64,000 nucleotides of DNA, from assembly GCF_001552735.1 (NCBI RefSeq), contig NZ_BCRT01000004.1:62001-126000 (forward strand), written 5' to 3'. Shown here piece after piece: positions 34,863 to 44,993 of this stretch (within the stretch, counting starts at the first letter, position 1; the number at the start of each line of letters is the position of its first letter). Position numbers and translations under genes: made by a program. The stretch comes from Sanguibacter suarezii NBRC 16159 (GTDB lineage Bacteria > Actinomycetota > Actinomycetes > Actinomycetales > Cellulomonadaceae). The notes beneath the pieces were generated by a model, which was not told the DNA's origin, searched no databases, and worked only from the letters and a program-made list of their open reading frames with translations.

Positions 34863-35654
34863 ATGGATCTGCACCTCGCAGGAAAGACGGCATTCGTGAG
34901 CGGGTCGACGCAAGGGATCGGCTACGCGATCGCCAAGGAGCTCCTCACGGAAGGGGTCTCGGTCACCATCAACGGACGCGACGCCGTCCGGGTCGAGGAG
35001 GCGGTGGGCAGCCTGGCGACGGCAGTTCCCGGCGCAGTGGTGTCCGGCATCGCCGCGGACTTCGGCGACGTCGAGCAGGTAGCCCGGCTGGTGGAGTCCT
35101 TGAGCGAGGTCGACATCCTCGTCAACAACGTCGGCCTCTTCGAGATCAAGGCCTTCGCCGAGATCTCGGACGAGGAGTGGGAGCACTACGTCCAGGTCAA
35201 CCTCATGAGCAGCGTGCGACTCTCGCGGCACGCCCTGAGCCGCATGATCGCCACGGGATGGGGGCGGATCATCTTCATCGGCAGCGAGTCCGGCGTGAAC
35301 GTCCCGGCCGACATGGTCCACTACGGCGTGACCAAGGCGGCGACCCTCGCTCTGAGCAACGGCCTCTCCAAGCTGACGGGCGGCACGGAGGTCACCGTGA
35401 ACACGATCCTCGGCGGACCCACCTACTCCGACGGCGTCTCGCAGACTGTCGCCCAGATCGCCCAGGCTCAAGGAATCCCGGTGGATGCCCTCCGGGACGC
35501 GATCATCGCGGAGAACCAGACCTCGCTCCTCCAGCGATTCATCGACCCGGCGGAGATCGCTCACCTCGCGACCTACCTGGCCAGCCCACTCTCCTCCGCG
35601 ACGAACGGGGCAGCCCTGCGTGCCGACGGTGGAGTCCTCACCGCGATGCTCTGA
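34863..35654 (+). CDS. Short-chain dehydrogenase/reductase
   Basis: NAD(P)-dependent SDR oxidoreductase of 263 residues from the ATG at 34863 (an in-frame ATG at 34845 adds six). The cofactor motif is SGSTQGIG (the usual TGxxxGIG with Ser first), NNVG is the structural motif, and the catalytic set is Ser in IGSESGV with Tyr-x-x-x-Lys in HYGVTKAA. The end ALRADGG is typical. Substrate unknown. It is divergent from marR and shares its operator, suggesting induction by a MarR ligand. Confidence 0.9.
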   Translation: MDLHLAGKTAFVSGSTQGIGYAIAKELLTEGVSVTINGRDAVRVEEAVGSLATAVPGAVVSGIAADFGDVEQVARLVESLSEVDILVNNVGLFEIKAFAEISDEEWEHYVQVNLMSSVRLSRHALSRMIATGWGRIIFIGSESGVNVPADMVHYGVTKAATLALSNGLSKLTGGTEVTVNTILGGPTYSDGVSQTVAQIAQAQGIPVDALRDAIIAENQTSLLQRFIDPAEIAHLATYLASPLSSATNGAALRADGGVLTAML

Positions 35655-35702
35655 GGAGCGGGGTCCGCCGCCCCGAGGTGCACGGCGTGCGCCTCGGGGT
35701 CT

Positions 35703-35716
35703 GTTCCACGTGAAAC
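35703..35716. other. parS-like site 1
   Basis: GTTCCACGTGAAAC, one mismatch from the perfect palindrome GTTTCACGTGAAAC. It lies between the SDR and cca stop codons and is the outermost site, about 13 kb from parB. Confidence 0.75.
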
Positions 35717-35741
35717 GTCGCCCGCGCCTAGCGGGCGGTCC

Positions 35742-37268
35742 CTAGGACTGCCTCGTGCCCCACCACGCGAGCAGCTCGTCGCGCGCGACCTCCGGGGGCA
35801 GCGGCCCCCGGTCCAGACGCAGCTCCATGAGGAACCGGTAGGCCTCCCCCACGGCCGGCCCGGGCGCGATGCCCAGGATCTCCATGATCTGCGCCCCGTC
35901 GAGGTCAGGGCGGATGGAGGCCAGCTCCTCCTCCCCCCGCAGCTTCTCGATGCGCGCCTCGAGGTCGTCATAGGCCGCAGACAACCGCTGCGCCTTGCGC
36001 TTGTTGCGCGTGGTGCAGTCCGCTCGGGTCAACCGGTGCAAGCGCTCGAGCAGCGGACCGGCGTCGGTCACGTAGCGGCGCACCGCCGAGTCCGTCCACG
36101 CCCCCTCCCCGTAGCCGTGGAAGCGCAGGTGCAGCTCCACGAGGCGAGTGACGGCCGCCACCGTCTCCTTGTCGTAGCGCAGGGCCTTGAGCCGCTTGCT
36201 CGCGAGCTTCGCCCCCACGATCTCGTGGTGGTGGAAGCTCACCGTCCCGCCCACCTCGAACTTGCGCGTGGCTGGCTTGCCCACGTCGTGCAGCAGCGCC
36301 GCCAGCCGCAGGACGAGGTCTGGCCCGGGCACCGGGCCGTCAGGACCGGTCTCCAGGTCGATGGCCTGGTCCAGGACGGTCAAGGAGTGCTCATAGACGT
36401 CCTTGTGCCGGTGGTGCTCGTCGACGGCGAGCTTCATCCCCGGCAGCTCCGGCAGCACGTAGTCAGCCAGGCCGGAGTCCACGAGCACGCCCAGCCCGAG
36501 CCGCGGCGACGGGGCGAGCAGCAGCTTGCTCAGCTCGTCACGGACCCGCTCGGCCGAGACGATGGTGATGCGCTCGGCCATGTCGATGATCGCCTGACGG
36601 GCCGACTCCTCCACCGTGAAGCCCAGCTGGGCCGCGAACCGCGCCGCACGCATCATCCGCAGCGGGTCGTCGTCGAAGGACCGCACCGCGGCGATCGGGG
36701 TGCGCAGCACCTGGGAGGCCAGGTCGACGAGCCCGTCGTGCGGGTCGACGAAGGTGAGGTCCGGCAGGCGCACGGCCATCGCGTTGACGGTGAAGTCCCG
36801 CCGGGACAGGTCACCGTCGAGGGTGTCACCGAAGGCCACGACCGGCTTGCGGGAGGCCGGGTCGTACTCGTCCGTGCGGTAGGTGGTGACTTCCACCACG
36901 ATCTCAGGCACGGCCCCCTTGGTGAACCGCTTCGCACCGATGGTGCCGAACTCCTTGCCGATGTCCCAGTGCGCATCTCCCCACCGGGCCAAGATCGCCT
37001 GGGTCTGGTCGGGGCTGGCCGAGGTGGCGAAGTCCAGGTCCGCGCTGGAGCGGCCCAGGAAGGCGTCACGCACCGGCCCGCCGACGAGCGCCAGCTCGTG
37101 GCCGGCTGCCGCAAACAGCTCACCGAGCTCGATGGCCTCCGGTGGCATGTGGGCCAGGACGGTCGTCGCCCGACGCCGCAGCAGCGCGACTTGCGCGGAC
37201 AGCACAGCGTCAGGATCGTGGCCCTGGCGCGGATTCTCAGGGTTTACAGCACTCGTCGACGTAGGCAC
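35742..37268 (-). CDS. cca: CCA tRNA nucleotidyltransferase
   Basis: Enzyme that adds or repairs the 3'-CCA end of tRNAs. The 508 residues show the class II nucleotidyltransferase motif LVGGPVRDAFLGR (61-73) with catalytic DLDFATSA (78-85), and an RRDFTVNAMAV motif. An HD domain follows (EHHRHKDVYEHSL, then LAALLHDVGKPATR), common in actinobacterial CCA enzymes. The GTG at 37268 gives a family-like N-terminus; an internal ATG (MPPEAIELG, residue 41) is possible. Only 29 bases separate it from the divergent NUDIX start. Confidence 0.94.
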   Translation of the reverse strand: MPTSTSAVNPENPRQGHDPDAVLSAQVALLRRRATTVLAHMPPEAIELGELFAAAGHELALVGGPVRDAFLGRSSADLDFATSASPDQTQAILARWGDAHWDIGKEFGTIGAKRFTKGAVPEIVVEVTTYRTDEYDPASRKPVVAFGDTLDGDLSRRDFTVNAMAVRLPDLTFVDPHDGLVDLASQVLRTPIAAVRSFDDDPLRMMRAARFAAQLGFTVEESARQAIIDMAERITIVSAERVRDELSKLLLAPSPRLGLGVLVDSGLADYVLPELPGMKLAVDEHHRHKDVYEHSLTVLDQAIDLETGPDGPVPGPDLVLRLAALLHDVGKPATRKFEVGGTVSFHHHEIVGAKLASKRLKALRYDKETVAAVTRLVELHLRFHGYGEGAWTDSAVRRYVTDAGPLLERLHRLTRADCTTRNKRKAQRLSAAYDDLEARIEKLRGEEELASIRPDLDGAQIMEILGIAPGPAVGEAYRFLMELRLDRGPLPPEVARDELLAWWGTRQS

Positions 37269-37297
37269 AACATCAAAGCCTGCCAGATAAAGATAAA

Positions 37298-37915
37298 GTG
37301 GCCGACATGTCCAGCGCAGCGCACTCTCCGGGCCGCTCTCCGGTCCCTGCGCCGCCGGGCGGGCACCCGCTGCGGATCGATCCGCAGGCCGCTCACCCGA
37401 CGGTCGGGTCGACCGCGCCCACACACCATGGATCCTCGGATCTGCCCATCGTCGAAGAGACGTCTGCGGGCGGCCTGGTGGTCAAGACCTTCGACGGCGT
37501 CTTCCACGCCGCTGTCATCGCCCGCCGCAACCGCGCCGGGCGCCTGGAGTGGTGCCTGCCGAAGGGCCACCTCGAAGGAGCGGAGACCGCCGAGGAGGCG
37601 GCCGTCCGCGAGATCGCCGAGGAGACCGGCATCTCGGGGTCCGTCCAGCGCCGCCTCGGGGTGATCGACTACTGGTTCACCGGGGACGACCGCCGCGTCC
37701 ACAAGGTGGTGCACCACTTCCTGCTGGAAGCCGTCGGCGGCTTCCTCACCGTCGAGGGCGACCCTGACTCCGAGGCCGAGGACGTCGCCTGGGTGGCCTT
37801 CGGCGACCTCTCAGCCACCTTGAGCTACCCCAACGAACGCCGTCTCGCTGCCGCCGCCCTCGAGCTGCTCAACGAAGCCCGCGGCACCGACCGGAACCCG
37901 CACTCCTCACGATGA
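37298..37915 (+). CDS. NUDIX hydrolase
   Basis: Pyrophosphohydrolase of the NUDIX superfamily, 205 residues. The Nudix box GHLEGAE...REIAEETGI is complete, preceded by LEWCLPKGHLEG. The first 50 residues are Pro/His-rich and probably disordered. A GTG at 37298 and an ATG at 37307 are both possible; TAAAGT at 37294-37299 could be a -10 box giving a near-leaderless mRNA from the ATG. It is the first gene of the conserved NUDIX-DUF6049-murJ group and overlaps the next gene by ATGA. Substrate unknown. Confidence 0.92.
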   Translation: MADMSSAAHSPGRSPVPAPPGGHPLRIDPQAAHPTVGSTAPTHHGSSDLPIVEETSAGGLVVKTFDGVFHAAVIARRNRAGRLEWCLPKGHLEGAETAEEAAVREIAEETGISGSVQRRLGVIDYWFTGDDRRVHKVVHHFLLEAVGGFLTVEGDPDSEAEDVAWVAFGDLSATLSYPNERRLAAAALELLNEARGTDRNPHSSR

Positions 37916-40140
37916 CCTCACCCGCTCGACCGATTCGCCCCACAGCAGCCCGCCTCGCGGGTGTGCTCGCGATCCTGACCCTCGTGTGGGTGCTCACCGG
38001 CCTGGCGGCGACGCCTGGCTGGGCCGCCACCACTCCCACGCCGGACTCCACCACGTCGTCCACGACGAGCCCGGTGAGCGTCCGGCTGATCAGCCTCAGC
38101 CCCGAGGTGACCCGCCCCGGCGACACCCTCACCGTCGTCGCCCAGCTGGAGAACACCGGGACGCAGGACATCACCTCCCCGGTCGCCAAGCTCGCCGTCG
38201 CCAAGTACCGCTACTCCACGCGGGCTGCCTTCTCCTCCTGGGAGGCACTGCCGACCAGCGCACCGCTCGGCACGACCGTGCAGTCCGTCCCGCTGCCAGA
38301 CATCCTCGCGGCCGGCGCGACCACCAGCGTGACCTTCACCATCGAGGCCGACTCCCTCGGGCTGCTCACCGGTCAGGTCGGCTGGGGCCCACGCGGGATG
38401 AGCGTGTCGGTGACCGGCGAAGGCACCGACTACCCCACCACCACGGCGCTCGGCGTGCTGCGCACCTACCTCGTGTGGTTCCCGGTCGCCGACGAGGAGG
38501 TCACCCCGGTCGACGTCAGCGTGCTCGTGCCGGTCGTCGGTCCCGCCTTCGACCCGCTCGACCCCGAGACGTCCGCCGCATCGCTGGCGGAGGACACCGA
38601 CAAGAACGGCCGGTTGTCCGCAGTGGTCTCGGCCACCGAAGGCTTCCCGGCTGTGTCCTGGGCGATCGACCCCGCCCTCGTGGGACCGACCACCGGCGGC
38701 GTCGACGAGCCGGCCACCTCACCGGCCGCCACCGCCTGGGCCAGGCACACCCTCGCCACCGCCAACGGGCGCGAGGTGTTCGCCCTGCCCGCCTTCGACC
38801 AGGACTGGAGCGCCTACGCCGCAGCGGGCCTCGCCCCGCCAGAGCGCGCTGCCCTTCCCGCCGGGCTGAGCACCTGGCGCACCGACCTCAGCTGGCCGGC
38901 CCAGGCCGCGCCGTCGACGTCGGTGCTGCGCCAGGCCGCAGCCCAGGACGCGCCGATCGTGGTCGCCGCACCCGGGTCCCTCGCCCCGGACCCCGAGATC
39001 AGCTACACCCCCACCGGCCTGACCACCGTGGCCACCTCGACCGGCGCCGTCACCGCCCTCCTGCCCGACGCCGAGCTCAGCTCCCAGCTGAGCGCCCCGT
39101 CACAGACGTCCCCCGCCGCTGCCCGTCAGCGGGTCGCCGCCGAGCTCGCGATCGTCGCCCGTGAGCGCCCGGCCGAGGAACGCGCGATCCTGCTCACCGC
39201 TCCGCGCTCGTGGACGCCGACGCCCGAGGTCGCCCGCGCCCAGCTCGAGGGGATCGACTCCATCCCGTGGGCCCGCCTCATGCCGGTCTCCACCCTGGTC
39301 GACACCCCCGTCCCCGACCTGCCCCGCACCTCCCCCGCGACGACGGCGGCCAGCGCTGGCGAGCTCACCCAGGACGACCTGGTCGCCCTGGCCGAGACCC
39401 GCACGGGCGTGCAGCTCTTCGCCCAGGTGGTCCCCGACCCCACCGTGCTGACCGCACCGGTCGACGCCGCCACCCTGGCCGCCACGTCGGTCGCCTGGCG
39501 CACGGACCCGGCCGGGCGCAACGCGGCCATCGACCGGCTGACCGCCGCAGCCGACGCCACGACCAGCGCCCTGTCGATCGTCAGCCAGAGCGACTTCACG
39601 CTCATCAGCGCCGGGTCCAGCCTGCCCATCAAGGTTCACAACGCCCTCGACCAGGAAGCCAGCGTCACCGTCGCACTCAGCCCCGACGACCCGCGCCTGG
39701 TCGCCGAGGAACCCGTCACGGTCGTGGTGCCGGCAGGGTCTGATGCCACCGCCAGGGTGCCCGTGCGCGCCGTCGGCCGCGGTAACGTCACCGTGACGGT
39801 GCAGATCCTCAGCCCGGACGGCACGGTCATCGCCAGCCCCGCCTCGATCGGGGTCAAAGTTCGGGCAGACTGGGAGAACCTCGGGACCGCGGTGATCGCC
39901 GGGGTGCTCGTGCTGCTGCTCGGTGGAGGGATCTGGCGCACCATCCACCGTGGGCGCTCGGACCGCCGGGCCTCGGCGGCCGTCGTCGAGCAGCTCGAGC
40001 AGCTGGAGCACCTCGAGCAGGGAGACGTCCTCCCTGCTGACCTCCTCACCACGACCGCAGCGCCCGACGACACCGTCACCCCGAACACCCCTGAGACCAC
40101 GAACGATGGAGCACCACGTGAGCAGCACCGCGAGCACTAG
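37912..40140 (+). CDS. DUF6049 family secreted/membrane-anchored protein
   Basis: A large exported protein of 742 residues, conserved next to murJ in actinobacteria, function unknown. A signal peptide or anchor lies at about 12-40, ending near GWAATTP. Ig-like and CARDB-like beta domains follow (VRLISLSPEVTRPGDTLTVV early; a second near residues 570-640), then one membrane helix at about 655-678 and a short basic/acidic cytoplasmic tail. It overlaps the NUDIX stop (ATGA) and the murJ start by 23 bases. A role in cell-envelope assembly with MurJ is inferred from position. Confidence 0.87.
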   Translation: MTSPARPIRPTAARLAGVLAILTLVWVLTGLAATPGWAATTPTPDSTTSSTTSPVSVRLISLSPEVTRPGDTLTVVAQLENTGTQDITSPVAKLAVAKYRYSTRAAFSSWEALPTSAPLGTTVQSVPLPDILAAGATTSVTFTIEADSLGLLTGQVGWGPRGMSVSVTGEGTDYPTTTALGVLRTYLVWFPVADEEVTPVDVSVLVPVVGPAFDPLDPETSAASLAEDTDKNGRLSAVVSATEGFPAVSWAIDPALVGPTTGGVDEPATSPAATAWARHTLATANGREVFALPAFDQDWSAYAAAGLAPPERAALPAGLSTWRTDLSWPAQAAPSTSVLRQAAAQDAPIVVAAPGSLAPDPEISYTPTGLTTVATSTGAVTALLPDAELSSQLSAPSQTSPAAARQRVAAELAIVARERPAEERAILLTAPRSWTPTPEVARAQLEGIDSIPWARLMPVSTLVDTPVPDLPRTSPATTAASAGELTQDDLVALAETRTGVQLFAQVVPDPTVLTAPVDAATLAATSVAWRTDPAGRNAAIDRLTAAADATTSALSIVSQSDFTLISAGSSLPIKVHNALDQEASVTVALSPDDPRLVAEEPVTVVVPAGSDATARVPVRAVGRGNVTVTVQILSPDGTVIASPASIGVKVRADWENLGTAVIAGVLVLLLGGGIWRTIHRGRSDRRASAAVVEQLEQLEHLEQGDVLPADLLTTTAAPDDTVTPNTPETTNDGAPREQHREH

Positions 40141-41812
40141 CACGTCGGTGGGCCGCAGCTCCCTGATCATGGCCTCCGGGACCGCGGTCTCACGCGGGCT
40201 CGGGCTGGTTCGCAACTTCCTGCTGGTGGCGGTCGTCGGGGCGACAGGCCCGATCGCAGACGCCTTCGACATCGCCAACAAGGTGCCCAACATCCTCTTC
40301 GCGATCATCGCGGGCGGGATGCTCAACGCGGTGATCGTGCCCCAGGTGGTCCGGGCCTACCGCTCACCCAACGCCCAGGAGTACCTGGACAAGCTCCTCA
40401 CCCTGACAGGGACCCTGCTGCTCGTCCTGACGACCATCTGCACCCTCGGAGCGAGCGTCCTCGTCGGTTTCTACTCCAGCAGCCAGTGGACCACCGCCCA
40501 GCTGGCCCTGGCCGTCTCCTTCGCCTTCTGGTGCATCCCCCAGCTGTTCTTCTACGGGGTGTACACCCTGCTCGGCCAGGTGCTCAACGCCCGGGGCCAG
40601 TTCGGGCCGTTCATGTGGGCGCCCGCCCTGAACAACGTCATCTCGATCATCGGGCTGGGCGCCTTCCTCATCATCTTCGGCGGCGCGCCGAAGGGCGGGG
40701 CGGTCGTGGAGTCGTGGACGACCGCCGAGGTCGCGATGCTCGGTGGGGTGACCACCTTCGGGGTGATCTGCCAGGCGCTCATCCTCATCGTCCCGCTGTA
40801 CCGGTCCGGCTTCCGCTGGCACCTGCGCTTCGGCTTCCGCGGCGTCGGCCTGCGGTCGGTCGGCCGGGTGGGCCTGTGGACCTTCGCCGCAGTGCTGCTG
40901 GACCAGGCGGCAGTCCTGGTCAGCTCACGGATCGCCACCTCCGCCCCGATGGCCGCGTGCCTGGAGGCCTACACCCAGGCGGTGTGCGACTCCGGGGCTG
41001 ATCCCCTCGTCGTCGCCGGTAACGGTGCCTACACCCAGGCCCTCATGGTCTACCTGCTCCCCCACTCCCTGGTGACGGTGTCCATCGCGACCGCCCTGTT
41101 CACCGGGATGAGCGCGGCGGCCGCCGCGGGCGACCTCGCCACCGTGCGCTCTCTCGTCTCACGCGGGCTGCGCGTCATCGCCGTCTTCACCGTCTTCGCC
41201 ACGGCCTTCTTCCTCGTCGTCGCCCAGCCCGTGATGAAGGTGCTGGTCCCGACGCTGCGCCCGGCCGACGTCGTCGTCGTCGGACAGGTGCTCGCGGCGC
41301 TCGCCCTGGGGCTCGTGCCCCTCGGGGCCATGGTGCTCATGAAGTGGGTGTACTTCGCCTTCGAGGACGGCCGGACGGTCTTCCTCATCCAGATCCCCAT
41401 GACCATCGTGCTCGTCGGCGGCGCCGTGACGGGCATGCTGCTGCTGCCCGGTCGCTGGTGGGTGGTGGGCGTGGCGGCGGCCATGTCCCTGTCCAACTTC
41501 GTCGGGCTGGCGCTGCGGATGGGCGGGATGATCCGCCGCCTGGACGGGCTGGACCTGGCCCGGATCGTGCGGCTGCACGTCCAGCTCGTCGCTGCTGCCG
41601 TGGTCGCCGGGCTCGTCGGGTGGGGCATCCTCACGGTGTGGGGATACGACCCCGAGGACACGTGGTGGGCCGCGTTCGGCGTCACCGCCCTGGTGGGTGT
41701 GACCATGGCCGCGATCTACGTGCTCGCCCTGCGCCTCATGCACGTCTCCGAGCTCCAGGGCCTGGTGAAGCCGCTGCTGAAGAAGGTTCGCCGTCGTCGT
41801 CGGGCGCACTGA
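40118..41812 (+). CDS. murJ: Lipid II flippase MurJ (MviN)
   Basis: Membrane flippase that moves lipid II outward for peptidoglycan synthesis. The 564 residues hold about fourteen hydrophobic helices. MVF-family landmarks are the start SSLIMASGTAVSRGLGLVRN, then ADAFDIANKVPNILFAIIAG with a conserved acidic and asparagine, and LLPHSLVTVSIATALFTGMS. The GTG at 40118 follows GGAG by six bases; an ATG at 40106 would overlap this Shine-Dalgarno. Unlike mycobacterial MviN, there is no fused kinase domain; that part is the next gene. Confidence 0.94.
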   Translation: MSSTASTSTSVGRSSLIMASGTAVSRGLGLVRNFLLVAVVGATGPIADAFDIANKVPNILFAIIAGGMLNAVIVPQVVRAYRSPNAQEYLDKLLTLTGTLLLVLTTICTLGASVLVGFYSSSQWTTAQLALAVSFAFWCIPQLFFYGVYTLLGQVLNARGQFGPFMWAPALNNVISIIGLGAFLIIFGGAPKGGAVVESWTTAEVAMLGGVTTFGVICQALILIVPLYRSGFRWHLRFGFRGVGLRSVGRVGLWTFAAVLLDQAAVLVSSRIATSAPMAACLEAYTQAVCDSGADPLVVAGNGAYTQALMVYLLPHSLVTVSIATALFTGMSAAAAAGDLATVRSLVSRGLRVIAVFTVFATAFFLVVAQPVMKVLVPTLRPADVVVVGQVLAALALGLVPLGAMVLMKWVYFAFEDGRTVFLIQIPMTIVLVGGAVTGMLLLPGRWWVVGVAAAMSLSNFVGLALRMGGMIRRLDGLDLARIVRLHVQLVAAAVVAGLVGWGILTVWGYDPEDTWWAAFGVTALVGVTMAAIYVLALRLMHVSELQGLVKPLLKKVRRRRRAH

Positions 41813-41959
41813 TCCGCGCAGGCTTCTGGTCAGGTCCGCCCAGGTCCGCGCGGCTCCCACGGTGGGTCTCACGGTGAGCCCCGAGGCGAGCCGCGTACGA
41901 TGTTACCCGATGCCATCTGACGTCGTCAGACCATGGCAAACCTGTAAGGGGGACAGTTC

Positions 41960-43870
41960 GTGGACAGCCTGACACCTGGCCTGCTCGTCGTCGCTCGCTA
42001 CCGGCTCGAGGAGCCGCTGGCAGCCGACCTGCTCGGGGTCCAGTCATGGGCGGCCACCGACCAGATCCTCGACCGGCCGGTCCGGGTGAGCGTGATCGAG
42101 GGCTCAGACACCGCGCTGACCCTCGACGCCGCCCGGCGCGCCGCCCTCATCTCTGACCCGCACCTGACCCGCGTCCTGGACGTCCTCCACGACGGTGGGC
42201 GGGACGTCATCGTCACCGAGCCCTACACCGGCACCACCTTGGCCGACCTCGTCGAGGCGGGCCCGCTCAGCGCGGGCGCTGCCCGCGCCATCATCGGCAG
42301 CGCCGCCAAGGCCCTGGAGGCCGCGCGCCGCCGAGGTGTGCACCACGGCGCCCTGCGCCCCTCCTCGATCCGGGTCCGCGACGGCGTCGTGCGAGTGACG
42401 GGCCTGGGCATCGACGGCACCGTGCCCCAGACGCGCACACCCTCGACGGGTGACGAGGCGTCCCGGGAAGACTCCCTCGCCCTCGTCGCGCTCCTGTACT
42501 ACGCCCTGACCGGGGTCCTCCCGGCAGCCGCCTACCCCACCGCCGCCCTCGATCCCGAGGCTCCCGCCCTCGCGCACCTCGCGCCCGGCGACCCGGTCGT
42601 GCCCCCGCGAGACCTGGTCCCGGGGGTGCCCAACGACCTGGACACCCTGTGCGTGGTCACTCTCGGCCCGCACGACGACGGACCCCACACGCCCGGTGAG
42701 CTCGTCCACGAGCTCGCTCCCTGGGACGAGGAGGACATCCCTGTCTCCGCGTCCGAGCCGGTGGTGCAGGCGCCCCCGGCCATCCCTCCGGCCACCGGCG
42801 TGACCCGCCAGTCTGTGCGGGCCTTCGGGTCGGCGGCGGCTCCCTCCGCAGGGTCCACGATGCCGGGCACTCCGCCACCGGCCGGCCCGGTGCGGCGCCA
42901 GTCCACGGGCCGGATCCCTCGGGTCACCGCCGCTGGTCAGGCCGCAGGTGTGGGCCTGGGTGCGGTCGCAGCGGGCGCTGCTGGTGCCGGTGCTGGCGCC
43001 GCGAGCGCGTCCGAGGCTGCTGGCGGCTCCACGGGCGCAGGCTCCACGGGCGCTGCGGCCACGACCGTGCTGCCCGCAGGGTCGTCCGCGGCCTCGTCCA
43101 CGTCTGCCGCACCCGCCGCGCAGCCGCAGTTCGGCATGTTCTCCGGTGACACGTCCTCGGCGACCACGGCCCAGCGCCCTGTGGCCGAGCCTGGCGCGCC
43201 CATGTCGACCAAGGAGCGCGCCAAGCGTTTCCACTTCAACCCGACGCCGGTGATCCTGGCGCTCATGGTGATCCTCCTCGTGGTGGGCGGGGTGCTCGCC
43301 AAGAACACTCTCTTCACCGACTACGCCCCCGTCATCGTCCAGCCGGAGGGACGCCCCGGAGCGACGCCACCCGCGGACGAGACCCCCGCGCCCGAGAACC
43401 CCGACGACCCCGCGCCGACTGTGGCGCCCCCGGCCCAGGTCTCCCCCGTCGTGCTCAGCGTCGAAGAGGTGGCCCTGCCTGGCAGCGTCGCGGACGACCA
43501 CCCCGAGCTCGCTGACCGGGCGATCGACAGCGACGCCCAGACCGCCTGGTACTCCCTGACGTACAAGACCGCCAACTTCGGCGGGTTCGACCGCGGCGTC
43601 GGGCTGCTGGTGACCCTCGAGAAGCCCGCCCCCATCTCCTCGGTCTTCCTCTCGACGAACAACACCGGCGGTGCCGTGGAGATCCGCGCCGCCGGCGCGA
43701 GCGACCCGGCGGGCGGGACGCTGCTGGCCTCCGGCCCGCTGCAGCCGGAGACGTCCTTCAGCATCGACCCGGCCGTGGAGACCTCGACCATCGTCGTCTG
43801 GCTGACCGAGCTGCCTCAGGTCTCCCCCGGGGAGTTCCGGGCCAACATCTACGAGATCGCCGTCTCCTGA
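41960..43870 (+). CDS. Transmembrane pseudokinase with extracellular discoidin-like domain (MviN-partner)
   Basis: A 636-residue protein corresponding to the C-terminal half of mycobacterial MviN. The protein-kinase fold (about 10-270) is catalytically dead: the HRD loop is HHGALRPSS and the DFG position reads GLGID. A Pro/Ala/Gly low-complexity linker (about 275-405) follows, then one membrane helix (about 428-448) and an extracellular beta-sandwich (about 500-636, with [14 protein letters not shown]). In mycobacteria this pseudokinase is phosphorylated and recruits FhaA to restrain MurJ. The GTG has an AAGGGGGA Shine-Dalgarno. Confidence 0.85.
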   Translation: MDSLTPGLLVVARYRLEEPLAADLLGVQSWAATDQILDRPVRVSVIEGSDTALTLDAARRAALISDPHLTRVLDVLHDGGRDVIVTEPYTGTTLADLVEAGPLSAGAARAIIGSAAKALEAARRRGVHHGALRPSSIRVRDGVVRVTGLGIDGTVPQTRTPSTGDEASREDSLALVALLYYALTGVLPAAAYPTAALDPEAPALAHLAPGDPVVPPRDLVPGVPNDLDTLCVVTLGPHDDGPHTPGELVHELAPWDEEDIPVSASEPVVQAPPAIPPATGVTRQSVRAFGSAAAPSAGSTMPGTPPPAGPVRRQSTGRIPRVTAAGQAAGVGLGAVAAGAAGAGAGAASASEAAGGSTGAGSTGAAATTVLPAGSSAASSTSAAPAAQPQFGMFSGDTSSATTAQRPVAEPGAPMSTKERAKRFHFNPTPVILALMVILLVVGGVLAKNTLFTDYAPVIVQPEGRPGATPPADETPAPENPDDPAPTVAPPAQVSPVVLSVEEVALPGSVADDHPELADRAIDSDAQTAWYSLTYKTANFGGFDRGVGLLVTLEKPAPISSVFLSTNNTGGAVEIRAAGASDPAGGTLLASGPLQPETSFSIDPAVETSTIVVWLTELPQVSPGEFRANIYEIAVS

Positions 43871-43991
43871 CGGCCTCCACGCCGCACCCCGGCACGGCAG
43901 CGGATGGGAACAAGGCACCCCACCGCAGCGTTCTAGTGACAGCGCGAGCCGTCCCCGCACTCTCCCCTCCGACAGAAGGACTGACCACCCC

Positions 43992-44993
43992 GTGAGCGAA
44001 CTGACCGCCCCCACGCACGACGTCATCATCATCGGCTCCGGCCCGGCCGGGTACACCGCTGCCGTCTACGCGGCGCGTGCTGGCCTCGCCCCGCTGGTCC
44101 TGGCTGGCTCCATCACCGCCGGTGGCGCCCTGATGAACACGACCGAGGTGGAGAACTTCCCGGGGTTCACCGACGGCATCCTGGGCCCAGAGCTCATGGA
44201 GAACATGCAGAAGCAGGCCGAGCGGTTCGGCGCGGTCATCGAGTGGGACGACGCGACCGAGGTCCAGCTGGACAGCCCGATCAAGACGATCCGCACCGGC
44301 AACGGCGAGACGTTCACCGCCCGCGCGGTCATCCTCGCCACCGGGTCTGCCTACCGTGAGCTGGGCCTGGAGGACGAGAAGCGGCTGTCCGGCCGTGGCG
44401 TCTCCTGGTGCGCCACCTGCGACGGGTTCTTCTTCCGCGACCAGCACATCGTCGTCGTCGGCGGCGGCGACTCCGCCGTCGAGGAGGCGACCTTCCTGAC
44501 GCGCTTCGCCTCCAAGGTGACCCTGGTGCACCGTCGCGACTCCCTGCGCGCCTCGAAGATCATGGCTGAGCGCGCCGCCAACGACCCCAAGATCGAGTTC
44601 GCCTGGAACAGCGAGGTCGTGGGCATCAACGGAGAGAACAAGGTCGAGAGCCTGCGCCTGCGCGACACGATCACCGGCGAGGAGCGCGAGATCGACGCGA
44701 CCGGCCTGTTCGTGGCGATCGGTCACGACCCGCGCACCGAGCTCGTCAAGGGCCAGGTCGAGCTGGACGACGAGGGCTACATCGCCGTCGAGGGACGCTC
44801 CACCCGCACCAACCTTCCCGGCGTCTTCGCCTGCGGCGACGCCGTCGACCACACCTACCGGCAGGCGATCACCGCTGCCGGCTCCGGCTGCGCGGCCGCC
44901 CTGGACGCTCAGCACTACCTGGCCGACCTCGTCGGCGCGCAGGACTCCCCGTCCGAGCTCGTCGAGGCCATCGAATCCCTGGAGGCACTGTGA
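43992..44993 (+). CDS. trxB: Thioredoxin reductase
   Basis: NADPH-dependent flavoenzyme that reduces thioredoxin, 333 residues. It shows the FAD motif [15 protein letters not shown] (from residue 14), the redox pair CATC (140-143) and the NADPH motif [10 protein letters not shown] (156-165). The C-terminal FAD motif [21 protein letters not shown] is complete. The GTG start precedes [11 protein letters not shown]. Its stop overlaps the trxA start. Confidence 0.97.
   Translation: MSELTAPTHDVIIIGSGPAGYTAAVYAARAGLAPLVLAGSITAGGALMNTTEVENFPGFTDGILGPELMENMQKQAERFGAVIEWDDATEVQLDSPIKTIRTGNGETFTARAVILATGSAYRELGLEDEKRLSGRGVSWCATCDGFFFRDQHIVVVGGGDSAVEEATFLTRFASKVTLVHRRDSLRASKIMAERAANDPKIEFAWNSEVVGINGENKVESLRLRDTITGEEREIDATGLFVAIGHDPRTELVKGQVELDDEGYIAVEGRSTRTNLPGVFACGDAVDHTYRQAITAAGSGCAAALDAQHYLADLVGAQDSPSELVEAIESLEAL

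Noticed and set aside
42104-44056. A 650-residue minus-strand open frame opposite the pseudokinase
   Set aside because: Antisense shadow in high-GC DNA; no recognisable domain.
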